DNA of 64,000 nucleotides, taken from assembly GCF_017921815.1 (NCBI RefSeq), contig NZ_JAGEMM010000001.1:992001-1056000 (forward strand). The letters run 5' to 3'. Below are positions 7,990 through 21,461 of this stretch, in pieces (the stretch's first letter is position 1; the number at the start of each line of letters is the position of its first letter). The notes under the pieces are model-generated. The model did not search any database and was not told where the DNA came from. It worked only from the letters and a program-made list of their open reading frames with translations. Both the position numbers and the translations under genes were made by a program. This DNA is from Microvirga antarctica (GTDB lineage Bacteria; Pseudomonadota; Alphaproteobacteria; Rhizobiales; Beijerinckiaceae).

Positions 7990-10900
7990 CTATTCGGCCG
8001 CGATGATGTTGTAGGAGGCCGGATCGTAGTTGAGAATGGGCGACAGCCAGCGCTCGGCCTCGGCGATGCTCATGCCTTTGCGCTTCGCATAATCCTCCGC
8101 TTGGTCGCGCTCCACCTTCGCGACACCGAAATAGTATGATTCCGGGTGCGCAATATAAAGACCTGACACCGAGGAGCCGGGCCACATGGCAAACGATTCC
8201 GTCAGCGTCACGCCAATGGCGTTCTGCGCATCGAGCAGCCGGAAAAGCGTCTCTTTCTCCGTGTGGTCGGGTTGGGCCGGATAACCGGGTGCCGGGCGAA
8301 TACCGTCATATTCCTCCCGGATCAGATCCTCGTTGCGAAGCGTCTCGTTGGGCGCATAGGCCCAGAACTCCTTGCGCACCCGCTGATGCATGCGTTCGGC
8401 GAAGGCCTCGGCAATCCGATCGGCCAGAGCCTTGACGAGAATCGAGCGATAATCGTCATTGGCACGCTCGAACCGATCCGCGATCCGAACCTCCTCCAGA
8501 CCTGAGGTCACGACGAACGCACCCACATAGTCGGCCTTGCCGCTCTCACGGGGCGCGACGAAATCGGAGAGGCACATATTGGGCTTGCCGTCACGCTTCA
8601 GCAGTTGCTGGCGCAGGCCGTGAAGGACGGCAAGCTCCTGCGCACGGCTCTCGCCGGTATACAGATGAATGTCGTCGCCGACAGTGTTGGCCGGCCAGAA
8701 GCCGATGACGGCCTTGGGGTTGAACCAGCGTTCGTCGACAAGCTGCTTCAGCATGGCCTGCGCGTCATCGAAAAGCTGCCGCGCTGCTGCGCCCTGATGA
8801 GGATCATCGAGGATCGCCGGATAGCGGCCTTTCATCTCCCATGTCTGGAAGAATGGTGTCCAGTCGATGTAGGGAACAAGCTCGCCGACGTCATAGCTGC
8901 GAAACACGCGCGCGCCGGTGAAGGTGGGCTTCGGCGGCTCATAGGACGTCCAATCGATCTTCGGCTTGTTGGCACGCGCCTTGTGAAGCGGCATCCGCTG
9001 CTTGTCGATTTCCGACCGCGCATGAGCGTCTGCGACCTTGCGATACTCGGCCTGAATGGTGCTGACATATTCGCCTCGAAGTTCATCCGACATCAGCGAC
9101 GAGACGACACCGACCGCGCGGCTTGCGTCGGTGACGTAGACGGCCTGACCCTTGTTGTAGTTGGGATGAATCTTCACCGCCGTATGCACGCGGCTCGTGG
9201 TGGCTCCGCCGATAAGCAGAGGGATACTGAAACCCTCGCGCTCCATCTCGCTTGCCACATTGGCCATTTCGTCCAGCGAGGGTGTAATGAGGCCCGACAG
9301 GCCGATGATGTCCACGTTCTCGCTGCGCGCCGTGTCGAGAATTTTCTTCGCCGACACCATGACGCCGAGATCGATGACCTCATAGTTGTTGCAGGCGAGA
9401 ACGACTCCGACGATGTTTTTGCCGATATCGTGCACGTCTCCCTTGACGGTCGCCATCAGGATCTTGCCGGCGGTCGAGCGGCTGGTATCGCCGAGACGCG
9501 CCTTCTCCTCCTCCATGTAAGGCATGAGATAAGCCACGGCCTGCTTCATTACACGGGCGGATTTCACGACCTGCGGCAGGAACATCTTGCCGGCGCCGAA
9601 CAGATCGCCGACCACATTCATGCCGGCCATCAGCGGCCCCTCGATCACGTGCAGCGGCCGCTCGACCGATTGGCGGGCCTCCTCGGTGTCCTTCTCGATA
9701 TATTCGGTAATGCCGTTGACGAGGGCATGCTCGAGGCGCTTGGCGACGGGCCAGCCGCGCCACTCGAGATCGGCCATGCGCACGGGACCGCTGCCATCCC
9801 CCTTGAAGCGTGCCGCCGCCTCCAAGAGACGCTCAGTCGCGTCGTCACGACGGTTGAGAACGACGTCCTCGCACAATTCGCGCAGTTCAGGGTCGATCTG
9901 TTCGTAGACCGCCAGCTGGCCCGCATTCACAATGCCCATATCCATGCCGACCTTGATGGCATGGTAGAGAAACACGGAGTGCATCGCCTCACGAACCGGC
10001 TCGTTTCCGCGGAACGAGAACGAGAGGTTGGACACGCCGCCGGAGACGTGAACATGCGGCAGCGTTTCGCAGATGATACGCGTGCCCTCGATGAACGCGA
10101 CGCCGTAGCCGTTATGCTCCTCGATGCCGGTCGCGACCGCAAAGACGTTGGGATCGAAGATGATGTCCTCGGGCGGGAAACCCACCTCCTCGGTCAAAAT
10201 CTTGTACGCGCGGGTGCAGATCTCCACCTTGCGCTCCAGCGTGTCGGCCTGTCCCAATTCATCGAAGGCCATCACGACGACGGCTGCCCCGTAGGACCGG
10301 CAGACCCGCGCCTGAGCGAGGAAAGCAGCTTCCCCTTCCTTCATCGAAATCGAATTGACGATGGGCTTTCCCTGAATGCATTTCAGGCCCTCCTCGATGA
10401 TGTGAAACTTCGACGAGTCCACCATGATCGGGACGCGCGCGATATCCGGCTCGGTCGCCACGAGGTTCAGGAACTCGACCATCGCCTTTTGGGAATCGAG
10501 AAGACCTTCGTCCATGTTGATGTCGATGATCTGCGCGCCGTTCGCCACCTGGTCGCGCGCCACATCGAGTGCTGCCTGAAAGTCGCCGCTGGTGATCAGC
10601 TTGCGAAACTTCGCCGACCCGGTGACGTTCGTGCGCTCGCCCACATTGACGAAGGTGATCTCCGGCGTGAGCGTGAAAGGCTCAAGCCCGGACAGGCGCA
10701 TCAGCGGCTTGATCACCGGAACGCGCCGCGGCGCCTTTCCGGCCACCGCTTCGGCAATCGCCCGGATGTGGTCGGGCGTTGTTCCGCAACACCCGCCGAC
10801 GACATTCACAAGACCCGCATCGGCAAACTCCGCCAGCATGGTCGCGGTGGCCTCCGGGCTTTCGTCGTAAAGACCGAATTCGTTGGGCAGTCCCGCATTC

Positions 10901-11745
10901 GGGTAGGCACAGACGAGCGTATCGGCCGCCTTCGCGATCTCCTGGACATGCGCGCGCATCTCCCGCGCGCCAAGCGCGCAATTGAGCCCGACGGAGAACG
11001 GATTTGAATGGCGGATGGAATGCCAGAACGCCGTCGGCGTCTGCCCCGACAGGGTGCGCCCGGACAAATCCGTGATCGTGCCTGAGATCATGATGGGCAG
11101 CGTCACACCGCGTTCGGCAAAGACCTGCTGAATCGCCACGATGGCGGCTTTCGCATTCAGGGTGTCGAAGATCGTCTCCACGAGGATGATTTCCGAGCCG
11201 CCATCCACGAGTCCGCGAACCTGCTCCGCGTAGGAATCGCGGACCTCGTCGAATGTAACCGCGCGAAAGCCCGGGTTGTTCACGTCGGGCGAGATTGACA
11301 ATGTGCGGTTGGTTGGCCCGATGGCGCCGGCAACGAACCGGCGTCGACCGTCCTGCTGCTGCGTCATGAATCCGGCCTCCCGGGCCAGACGCGCACCTTC
11401 GCGGTTCAACTCATAGACGATCTCCTCCATGCCGTAATCGGCCTGGGCGATCGACGTACCCGAAAAGGTGTTCGTTTCCACGATGTCGGAGCCGGCGAGG
11501 AAGTAGCTGAGATGCACGTCGCGCACCGCATCCGGCTGCGTGAGGATCAGCAGATCGTTGTTGCCGCGGACGTCCTGGCCCCAATCCTTGAACCGCTCAC
11601 CCCGGAAATCAGCTTCCGAGAAACGCGAGCGCTGCAGTTCGGTCCCCATCGCACCGTCGAGCACGAGAATGCGCTTGGCGGCAATCTCGCGCAGGGCTCG
11701 CGCAACCTCGGCGCCATCGACCGGAGAAAGAGTGAATGTCGTCAT
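7990..11745 (-). CDS. metH: Cobalamin-dependent methionine synthase
   Basis: Transfers a methyl group from 5-methyl-tetrahydrofolate to homocysteine through cobalamin. The ~1251 residues contain all four modules in order: homocysteine/zinc domain with the Cys ligands in GLNCALGA and [11 protein letters not shown]; pterin domain from [16 protein letters not shown]; cobalamin domain with the DxHxxG motif in [11 protein letters not shown]; and the C-terminal reactivation domain with [13 protein letters not shown] start it at the ATG at 11745 ([11 protein letters not shown]); a frame extension to 11784 adds 13 unlikely residues. It follows metF by 73 bases in the same direction. No cobalamin riboswitch was seen in front of it, so regulation probably comes from the operon promoter at 13.75 kb. 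Confidence 0.97.
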   Translation of the reverse strand: MTTFTLSPVDGAEVARALREIAAKRILVLDGAMGTELQRSRFSEADFRGERFKDWGQDVRGNNDLLILTQPDAVRDVHLSYFLAGSDIVETNTFSGTSIAQADYGMEEIVYELNREGARLAREAGFMTQQQDGRRRFVAGAIGPTNRTLSISPDVNNPGFRAVTFDEVRDSYAEQVRGLVDGGSEIILVETIFDTLNAKAAIVAIQQVFAERGVTLPIMISGTITDLSGRTLSGQTPTAFWHSIRHSNPFSVGLNCALGAREMRAHVQEIAKAADTLVCAYPNAGLPNEFGLYDESPEATATMLAEFADAGLVNVVGGCCGTTPDHIRAIAEAVAGKAPRRVPVIKPLMRLSGLEPFTLTPEITFVNVGERTNVTGSAKFRKLITSGDFQAALDVARDQVANGAQIIDINMDEGLLDSQKAMVEFLNLVATEPDIARVPIMVDSSKFHIIEEGLKCIQGKPIVNSISMKEGEAAFLAQARVCRSYGAAVVVMAFDELGQADTLERKVEICTRAYKILTEEVGFPPEDIIFDPNVFAVATGIEEHNGYGVAFIEGTRIICETLPHVHVSGGVSNLSFSFRGNEPVREAMHSVFLYHAIKVGMDMGIVNAGQLAVYEQIDPELRELCEDVVLNRRDDATERLLEAAARFKGDGSGPVRMADLEWRGWPVAKRLEHALVNGITEYIEKDTEEARQSVERPLHVIEGPLMAGMNVVGDLFGAGKMFLPQVVKSARVMKQAVAYLMPYMEEEKARLGDTSRSTAGKILMATVKGDVHDIGKNIVGVVLACNNYEVIDLGVMVSAKKILDTARSENVDIIGLSGLITPSLDEMANVASEMEREGFSIPLLIGGATTSRVHTAVKIHPNYNKGQAVYVTDASRAVGVVSSLMSDELRGEYVSTIQAEYRKVADAHARSEIDKQRMPLHKARANKPKIDWTSYEPPKPTFTGARVFRSYDVGELVPYIDWTPFFQTWEMKGRYPAILDDPHQGAAARQLFDDAQAMLKQLVDERWFNPKAVIGFWPANTVGDDIHLYTGESRAQELAVLHGLRQQLLKRDGKPNMCLSDFVAPRESGKADYVGAFVVTSGLEEVRIADRFERANDDYRSILVKALADRIAEAFAERMHQRVRKEFWAYAPNETLRNEDLIREEYDGIRPAPGYPAQPDHTEKETLFRLLDAQNAIGVTLTESFAMWPGSSVSGLYIAHPESYYFGVAKVERDQAEDYAKRKGMSIAEAERWLSPILNYDPASYNIIAAE

Positions 11746-11818
11746 GTGGTGTCTTTCGTCACGATCAGAATCGATGTCACCCATCCGTCGATGTCAGGCG
11801 TGCGGACGGCGCGCCTCG

Positions 11819-13860
<2,042 letters not shown>

Positions 13861-14742
13861 CTAGGATCGCAGGCGCCTGACGGTCGCGTGGCGCGCCAGC
13901 AGCACGAGCCCGAGCACAGCAGCCGCCACCAGCCATGCTGCAAGGCCAATGCTCTCGCCATTGAGGAGCGAGGCGAGGAGGAGAGTGAGGAAGGTCTGGA
14001 GCAGTTGGACCTGGCTCACATGGGCGATTCCCCCGATGGCAAGACCGGCATTCCAGGCGAAGAACCCGAGATACTGGCTGATCACCGACACATAAGCGAA
14101 CCCGATCCAGCTCCACAGCGGAACCGAGGCAGGTGCCACCGGGAGGAGCCAGAGAGCGACGGGCAGGCTCAGCGGCAGCGCCACAACGAGCACCCACGAA
14201 ATGACCTCCCAGCCGGCGAACCCCGAGCGAACCAGTTTTGTGGACAGGACATAGCCCAAAGCCGTCACGAATACGGCGGCCAGAAGATAGAGATCTCCCC
14301 GTCCGAGTGCGCCCCCGCCCTCCACAAGCGTGAAGATGACCACGAGCGCAGCACCGGCGACGGCCGCCAGCCAGAAGGCAGGGCTCGGGCGTTCGCCGGC
14401 GAGCAAGGCGCTTGCGATGGAGGTCGTCAGCGGAAGAATGCCCAGCACGACGCCGCCATGGGAGGCCGGCACGGTCTGCATGGCCAGCGACGTGAGGCCC
14501 GGAAACCCAATCACCAGGCACGCGGCCGTCAGGACGAGCATTCCCATCTGGTGGCGCTTCGGCCTTTTCCGCCGCAGGAACAGCAACGTCGCGGCGGCCA
14601 GCAGACCCGCCACAGCCGCCCGTCCCGCGGTGACGAAGATCGGGCTCAACCCGTCGACCGCGAGATGGGTGAAGGGCAATGTCCCGGCGAACATGCATAC
14701 GCCGAGGAAGCCGAGGAGAAGGCCGACCGTTTCGCGGGACAT
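13861..14742 (-). CDS. EamA/DMT-family transporter
   Basis: A 293-residue integral membrane protein with about ten hydrophobic helices in two EamA repeats (residues ~5-140 and ~150-285). Typical family features are the N-terminal ETVGLLLGFLGVCMFAGTLPFTHLAVDGLSP pattern cut around the first helix, the charged RRKRPKR loop after helix two, and a basic C-terminus (RHATVRRLRS). Members export or import amino acids, purines or other small metabolites; nothing in this sequence fixes the substrate. It is transcribed like the amn gene behind it, 11 bases from amn's stop, so amn and this gene may share a transcript. Confidence 0.87.
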   Translation of the reverse strand: MSRETVGLLLGFLGVCMFAGTLPFTHLAVDGLSPIFVTAGRAAVAGLLAAATLLFLRRKRPKRHQMGMLVLTAACLVIGFPGLTSLAMQTVPASHGGVVLGILPLTTSIASALLAGERPSPAFWLAAVAGAALVVIFTLVEGGGALGRGDLYLLAAVFVTALGYVLSTKLVRSGFAGWEVISWVLVVALPLSLPVALWLLPVAPASVPLWSWIGFAYVSVISQYLGFFAWNAGLAIGGIAHVSQVQLLQTFLTLLLASLLNGESIGLAAWLVAAAVLGLVLLARHATVRRLRS

Positions 14743-14753
14743 GGCTTCTCGGT

Positions 14754-16271
14754 CTAGCGGAAAGGTGGCTCGTCGAAGCTCCGGAGCTTGCGAGAATGAA
14801 GCGAGGAGCGCTGTCCTCGAAGGATATCGACGGCGGCCAGCCCGATCATGAGATGTTCGCTGACCGCACGCTCATAGAACGCATTCGCGGCGCCCGGAAG
14901 CTTGATCTCCCCGTGCAGAGGCTTGTCGGACACGCAGAGCAGCGTGCCATAGGGCACGCGCAGGCGGTAGCCCTGGGCCGCGATGGTGCCGCTTTCCATG
15001 TCGACCGCAATGGCGCGGGAGAGGTTGATCTGCCGGCGCTCCTGCGTCCAGCGCAGTTCCCAGTTCCGGTCGTCGTAGGTCACCACCGTTCCGGTGCGAA
15101 GCCGGCGCTTGAGGTCATCGCCCCTTTGGCCCGTGACCTGTGCGGCGGCCTCCTGGAGCGCCACCTGAACTTCCGCCAGAGCGGGGATCGGGATTTCGGG
15201 CGGAACGGCGTCGTCCAGGATGTGGTCCCGACGAAGATAGCCGTGCGCCAAAACGTAGTCGCCGATGGTCTGCGACTGCCGCAGGCCGCCACAATGGCCG
15301 ACCATCAGCCAGCAATGGGGCCGGATTACCGCCAGATGATCGGTGATGTTCTTCGCGTTCGACGGCCCGACGCCGATATTGACGAGCGTCACCCCGTGAC
15401 CGTCCTTGCCGACGAGATGATAGGCGGGCATCTGGAAGCGATGCCACGGCGAAGAACCGATCAGCTCGGCCACCACATCCTCGCCCAGCCCGCCCTCGAT
15501 CACCACGCCGCTGGGAAGCACCAGTTTCGTGAAGGGCGAGTTTTCGTTGCCGAGTTCCGACACCGCCCAGCGGACGAACTGATCCACATAGCGGTGATAG
15601 TTGGTCAGCAAAATCCACGGCTGGACAAGGCGCCAGTCGGAGCCTGTATAGTGGACGAGGCGGCGCAGGGAATAATCCGTGCGGGCCGCATCGAACAGCG
15701 AGAGCGGCCGCGGCTCGTCCGCGCGAAACTCCCAGGTGCCGTCGGCAATCTCGTCGCCGACCTTGGCCAAAAGCGGCGTGGGAAAAAACTGCGCAAGCTC
15801 AGCCGCCGAATAGGCTCCGCGACCCAACTCGTCGCCGCGCTCGAAGACGTAGGGATAGGGAATCTCCTGATCGCTGAGACCCACTTCGATGGTGGCCCCG
15901 TAATCGCCCACGAGGTAGCGAAGCTGTTCGATGAGGTAGGGTTTGAAGAACGCAGGCTGGGTGACGGTTGTGGCGTAGGTGCCCGGCCCCTGGAACTTGG
16001 CGTAGGCGCGCTGCTGAATTGGCGGGATCGTCGTCGCGCGATAAATGACCCGCAACTCGGGATAGCGAAACTTGGCGCGCTCGGTGGGGCTGGGGGCCGT
16101 TCGGTTCGAAAAGAAGCTTTCGAGCGCCTGGCGCTGGGCATCGATGGCCCCGTCATAGAGCTGAATCAGCAGCTGAACGGCTTCCTCCGGAGAGGATGCG
16201 AGCTGGAATGCGGAGAATTGCTCGGGTGGCACGTGGACAACTTTCTCAAGGTCTGGTGCCTCAAGGGTCAT
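14754..16271 (-). CDS. amn: AMP nucleosidase
   Basis: Hydrolyses AMP to adenine and ribose 5-phosphate, draining the adenylate pool. From the ATG at 16271 (MTLEAPDLEKVV) the protein has ~505 residues, close to E. coli Amn (484). The N-terminal AMP_N regulatory domain runs to about residue 190, and the C-terminal phosphorylase-type domain contains VTLVNIGVGPSNAKNITDHLAVIRPHCWLMVGHCGG-like sequence (GVGPSNAKN, MVGHCGGLR) and the acidic nucleoside site DMESGTIAAQGYRLRVPYG. The reading frame is open for 66 codons upstream, but these overlap ettA and look non-coding. No strong ribosome site was found, so the start is the least certain part. Confidence 0.93.
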   Translation of the reverse strand: MTLEAPDLEKVVHVPPEQFSAFQLASSPEEAVQLLIQLYDGAIDAQRQALESFFSNRTAPSPTERAKFRYPELRVIYRATTIPPIQQRAYAKFQGPGTYATTVTQPAFFKPYLIEQLRYLVGDYGATIEVGLSDQEIPYPYVFERGDELGRGAYSAAELAQFFPTPLLAKVGDEIADGTWEFRADEPRPLSLFDAARTDYSLRRLVHYTGSDWRLVQPWILLTNYHRYVDQFVRWAVSELGNENSPFTKLVLPSGVVIEGGLGEDVVAELIGSSPWHRFQMPAYHLVGKDGHGVTLVNIGVGPSNAKNITDHLAVIRPHCWLMVGHCGGLRQSQTIGDYVLAHGYLRRDHILDDAVPPEIPIPALAEVQVALQEAAAQVTGQRGDDLKRRLRTGTVVTYDDRNWELRWTQERRQINLSRAIAVDMESGTIAAQGYRLRVPYGTLLCVSDKPLHGEIKLPGAANAFYERAVSEHLMIGLAAVDILRGQRSSLHSRKLRSFDEPPFR

Positions 16272-16363
16272 ACACTGTTTCACGTCGCAACCCAACACCC
16301 ATTCACGCCGCGAGACGAGCGGTCGACGCGACCGCCCTGCCCGCGACGGGAATTCGCCCGTTC

Positions 16364-18016
<1,653 letters not shown>

Positions 18017-18156
18017 GGAAAAACCCTGCTGAAAGCTGGTCGCGGTGAATGGAATTCCGTGTCAGTTAGCAGGGGGGAACGGCGGGAGCAAGGCGAACCC
18101 GCCTTTCGGACGCCAAGCCGCAGCAGGGCGAGGACGCATTCTTCCGAAGGCCTGCC

Positions 18157-18855
18157 CTACAATCCCCGCACCAACCCGCCATCCACGAGAAGATTCTGTC
18201 CCGTCACGTAGCCAGCATCGTCCGAGAGAAGGAACGCCACCGTCTTGGCGATTTCGACGACCGTGCCGTACCTCCCCATGGGGATCCGCGCCTTGCGATC
18301 GGCCTTCTCGGGCAGGCTGTCGATAAAGCCCGGCAGAACATTGTTCATGCGAATGCCGGCTTTCGCGTAACGGTCGGCGTAGAGCTTCGTGAAGGCCGCC
18401 AGCGCCGTCCGCAGGCTGGCCGAGACCGGGAAATCAGGATCGGGCTCAAAGGCTGCAAAGGTCGAGATATTGACGATGGCGCCCTTGCCGGCCTTCTCCA
18501 TGATGGGCGTGACCAGGCGCGCCATACGCACGACATTCAGCAGCACGACATCGAGACCCAGATGCCAGTCGGAATCGGGGATCGCCAGCAACTCGCCCTT
18601 CGGCGGATGACCTGTATGGTTCACGACCGCGTCGATCCGCCCATACCGATCGACCGCCTGACCGACGAAAGCCTCGAGGTCGGCGGGCGCTGTCACCGAT
18701 CCCTGAACGCCGAGGCCGCCCAGTTCGCGCGCAAGATCGAGAACGCGCTCGGAGCGCGCCAGAAGGGCAATGTCGTAGCCGCGGGCGTGCAGTTCCCGGG
18801 CAATGGATTCGCCCATTCCCTGGCTCGAGGCCGTCACGAGAGCAACAGGTTTCAT
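18157..18855 (-). CDS. SDR-fold protein lacking the catalytic YxxxK motif
   Basis: A 232-residue Rossmann-fold protein of the short-chain dehydrogenase superfamily. The nucleotide-binding TASSQGMG (8-15), the NHTG (79-82, equivalent to NNAG), the serine-containing VNIST segment (128-132) and the C-terminal TGQNLLVDGGLV are all present. At the active site, however, the usual Tyr-x-x-x-Lys is PVSASLR: Val144 replaces Tyr and Leu148 replaces Lys. It may therefore bind a nucleotide without classical oxidoreductase activity, or use different residues. It is the last gene of the peptide-uptake operon, its start overlapping the preceding peptidase stop by four bases (ATGA). Confidence 0.85.
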   Translation of the reverse strand: MKPVALVTASSQGMGESIARELHARGYDIALLARSERVLDLARELGGLGVQGSVTAPADLEAFVGQAVDRYGRIDAVVNHTGHPPKGELLAIPDSDWHLGLDVVLLNVVRMARLVTPIMEKAGKGAIVNISTFAAFEPDPDFPVSASLRTALAAFTKLYADRYAKAGIRMNNVLPGFIDSLPEKADRKARIPMGRYGTVVEIAKTVAFLLSDDAGYVTGQNLLVDGGLVRGL

Positions 18856-20603
18856 GAGGTTTGCTCCGACATCATGGCTGCGAAAGCGGCCTCGGCCGCA
18901 AGGACGGTGGTCATCTGCACCGTATGGGCAAACCGGAATGGCTCGCCATAGATGGTCTCATCGGGAAACTCGGTAATCAGTGTCAGGGGCGACGGATGCC
19001 GCTCCTCGGCAGTGATCAGACAGGGGATATGGTTGATGACCTCATAGGGCGCGCCGCCGGAATGGATGGCGCAGACCTCGATCTGGCGCCTGTTGAACGC
19101 CGCCAGGCCCGGCACGGCGGTCAGGCCCGTCGTCACGGCCTCGATGAGGATGCGCGCCCTCTCGGTCCAGGCGGGATGGTGGCGCAGGATCAGAAAAAAT
19201 CCCTTCGGGATCGTCCACAATTCAAAGCCGCGCGGCAGATAGCCCGTGAAGGGGCGCGTCCATTCATGGGCCGGATAGCCGTGCAGGTGCACGTGCAGTT
19301 GCGCGCCCGAAAGCGCCAGGGCCTGCATGCGCGCCGCTTTCTCGTAGAGCGGATTGCCCTTGTCGTACTCCACGTCGCTCCCGAGGGACGTGTAGCGTGC
19401 CGCGTGATGCATATGGCGCGGATTGTGCTCGCAGAGGCGACCGTGAAGCGCGTAGCCGTCGGGGTTCTCCACTGGAATGAAAGCAACGTTCGCTTCCGGA
19501 TTCGAGAGCAGCCGGCGCACCGCGCGCAACGCGCCGACGGGCGCCGACGTCTCGTTGGCATGCTGGCCGGCGCTGACGAGGATGGCCGGTCGTGCGCCTG
19601 CCCGGTAGAGTCCGCGCACTGGCCGCCCCTCGCGGGAGATGGCCTGGAACGTGTTGCCCGGCAAAGCCGCGAGCTCGCGTTGGATCTGCGCCAGATCCGG
19701 GGCTGCCTGCGCCCGATCGAGATCCTGAACGGTGCGGATCGGGTCGATTGGTTTCCCGAACGGGCTCAGCGACACCCGGACGGTCGCGTCACCCGCACTC
19801 GCGCGAATATCCGGGACGATCTGCCCCGGCTGGAGGCTGCGATCATCCGCAGGCTTGCCCGACCTGTGCTTGAAGAACTCCAGCAGGGAAAAGTAGAGGT
19901 CCTCGTGCAACCCCTCGCGGGTGCTCAGAACCTCGTCTCCATATGGCAGCTCGCGCTCGATGCCGGGGATCGTCACATCGATGGCGATGCGCTCGGCGAA
20001 TGGCTCGGTGTCCGGCCAGGCATGCGCAGCAATCGCGTCCATCACCTTGCCGAACACAATCTCGCAATCCGTCTCGATCGCCTCGTCCAAATCAAACAGA
20101 TCATTGTCCTGTCGGGACACGCGGATCCATCCCGTTGGCGTCAGGTCGATCTCATCGAGATGGTTCGTCCGCAGGCGATTGGGGGCAAAGATCTCGAGTT
20201 CGTGCGAGTGGCCGTCGCGATACTCCGCTGTCAACCGGTAGGTCAGATCTGCGTCACCAGGTTCGAAATGGGTCTCCACGAGATCGAGCAGGCCGGCGAG
20301 TGGATACGCCTCCGACAAAAACCGAAGCGGCAACGCTTGAGGATGAACCGGAAACCGCACTGTCACGCGGATAAGCTCCGCCATTTCGACATCGTCGAGA
20401 AACGCGTGAACCAGAGGCTTGTAGGCGGAGCGGATGCGCGCATGGACGCCCGCCTGCGCGAGACGGGCCTCTGCATCCTTGCGGGCGGCCAGGTCCTCGA
20501 AGACCCATGCCTCCAGTCGCGCGCCGCGATGGGCAGGCAACGACCACTCCCGGACGATGGTATCGAGCGTGCGGGACACGCGCTCATCGAGCAGAACGGT
20601 CAT
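18852..20603 (-). CDS. M14-like zinc carboxypeptidase with a long unassigned N-terminal region
   Basis: Predicted metallopeptidase of 583 residues. The catalytic domain occupies ~335-583: the HxxE zinc motif is His348-Ala-Asn-Glu351 (GQHANETSAP), a typical PVENPDGYALHGR substrate-binding segment follows (~377), and the third zinc-ligand candidate is in HVHLHGYPAHEWTRP (~450). The first ~330 residues match nothing I recognise; part of them (DGHSHELEIFAPNRLRTNHLDEID) looks like a beta-rich domain. No signal peptide is visible, so cytoplasmic cleavage of imported peptides is likely. The start at 20603 overlaps the permease stop (ATGA), coupling it to the transporter. A much longer open frame reaches 21425 but merely runs over the permease. 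Confidence 0.83.
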   Translation of the reverse strand: MTVLLDERVSRTLDTIVREWSLPAHRGARLEAWVFEDLAARKDAEARLAQAGVHARIRSAYKPLVHAFLDDVEMAELIRVTVRFPVHPQALPLRFLSEAYPLAGLLDLVETHFEPGDADLTYRLTAEYRDGHSHELEIFAPNRLRTNHLDEIDLTPTGWIRVSRQDNDLFDLDEAIETDCEIVFGKVMDAIAAHAWPDTEPFAERIAIDVTIPGIERELPYGDEVLSTREGLHEDLYFSLLEFFKHRSGKPADDRSLQPGQIVPDIRASAGDATVRVSLSPFGKPIDPIRTVQDLDRAQAAPDLAQIQRELAALPGNTFQAISREGRPVRGLYRAGARPAILVSAGQHANETSAPVGALRAVRRLLSNPEANVAFIPVENPDGYALHGRLCEHNPRHMHHAARYTSLGSDVEYDKGNPLYEKAARMQALALSGAQLHVHLHGYPAHEWTRPFTGYLPRGFELWTIPKGFFLILRHHPAWTERARILIEAVTTGLTAVPGLAAFNRRQIEVCAIHSGGAPYEVINHIPCLITAEERHPSPLTLITEFPDETIYGEPFRFAHTVQMTTVLAAEAAFAAMMSEQTS

Positions 20604-21457
20604 TGTCCTGTCTGTCCTGTCGGGTCGAGGGAGTCGCGCAGCCAATCGCCGAGCAGATTGAGACCCAGAACGGTGAACATGATGGCAAGACCGGGAAATA
20701 CACTGACCCACCAGGCGGATTGCAGATAGGTGCGCCCATCCGCCAGCATGCCGCCCCAACTCGGGATAAGCGGATCGACGCCGAGGCCGAAGAACGTGAG
20801 GCTGCTTTCGAGCAGAATGTTGTTGGCGACGTTCAGCGTCATCAGAATGACGATCGGCCCGAGAACGTTGGGCAGGATATGCTGCGCAATGATCCGCACA
20901 TTGCCGACGCCGATCGCGCGGGCCGAGAGAATGAACTCGCGATCCCGCAAGGCCAGGACCGAACCGCGGACGAGGCGCGCATATTGCACCCATTGGGCGA
21001 CGATCATGAAGAAGATCACCTTGTCGATCCCCGTCCCCAGGATCGCCAGGAACATGATGGCGATGAGAATGAACGGCAGCGCGAGCTGAATATCCGCAAA
21101 CCGCATCAGCAGGATTTCGGCGATGCCGCGATAATACCCCGCTATCAACCCGACGAGCGTCCCGAGGATGACGGCGCCGATGACGGATAGGACGCCGACC
21201 ATCAGTGAGATCTTGCCGCCGACGACGACCCGGGCGAGCACGTCGCGTCCAAGAGGATCGGTCCCGAGGAGGTGAGCGGAACTCTGGAATGGCGGGATCA
21301 GCCGCGCGGTCAGATCCATGCTCTCGCCGCCATCGGGGAACAGGATCGGGGAGAACAGCACGGCCAGCGTCATGGTGCCGGTCAGGACAAGACCGGCGAC
21401 CAACTCCATCGATGTGAACTGCCACCGCGTTCCGCGTGCGCCCTCTGCCGCAGCCAT
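20600..21457 (-). CDS. Peptide/nickel-type ABC permease, DppC-like
   Basis: Second permease of a dipeptide/oligopeptide (PepT) importer. The 285 residues contain an N-terminal helix (~17-40), the DppC-family FQSSAHLLGTDPLGRDVLARVV block that precedes the permease domain, and the EAA-like loop ARAIGVGNVRIIAQHILPNVLGP which contacts the ATPase. About six membrane helices are visible. It starts four bases after the stop of the DppB-like partner and its stop overlaps the downstream peptidase start, so all are one operon. Confidence 0.93.
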   Translation of the reverse strand: MAAAEGARGTRWQFTSMELVAGLVLTGTMTLAVLFSPILFPDGGESMDLTARLIPPFQSSAHLLGTDPLGRDVLARVVVGGKISLMVGVLSVIGAVILGTLVGLIAGYYRGIAEILLMRFADIQLALPFILIAIMFLAILGTGIDKVIFFMIVAQWVQYARLVRGSVLALRDREFILSARAIGVGNVRIIAQHILPNVLGPIVILMTLNVANNILLESSLTFFGLGVDPLIPSWGGMLADGRTYLQSAWWVSVFPGLAIMFTVLGLNLLGDWLRDSLDPTGQTGQ

Positions 21458-21461
21458 CGCG

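Noticed and set aside
8605..11007. An 800-codon open frame on the plus strand
   Set aside because: It lies entirely antisense to metH, whose domain motifs are unmistakable; long antisense frames are common in GC-rich DNA.
11746..11818. Possible cobalamin or SAM riboswitch before metH
   Set aside because: The gap of 73 bases is too short and lacks a B12 box or SAM-II-like core; the operon is more simply controlled by the upstream regulator.
18090..18105. AAGGCG/CGCCTT hairpin upstream of ettA
   Set aside because: It has only six base pairs and no T-tract, and could be chance in GC-rich DNA.
18861..20729. A 622-codon plus-strand open frame
   Set aside because: It is antisense to the M14-like peptidase gene, whose zinc motifs and coupling to the permease are clear.
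20604..21425. N-terminal extension of the M14-like peptidase frame
   Set aside because: The stretch overlaps the DppC-like permease and has low-complexity Arg/His-rich translation; the ATG at 20603 with ATGA coupling is a better start.
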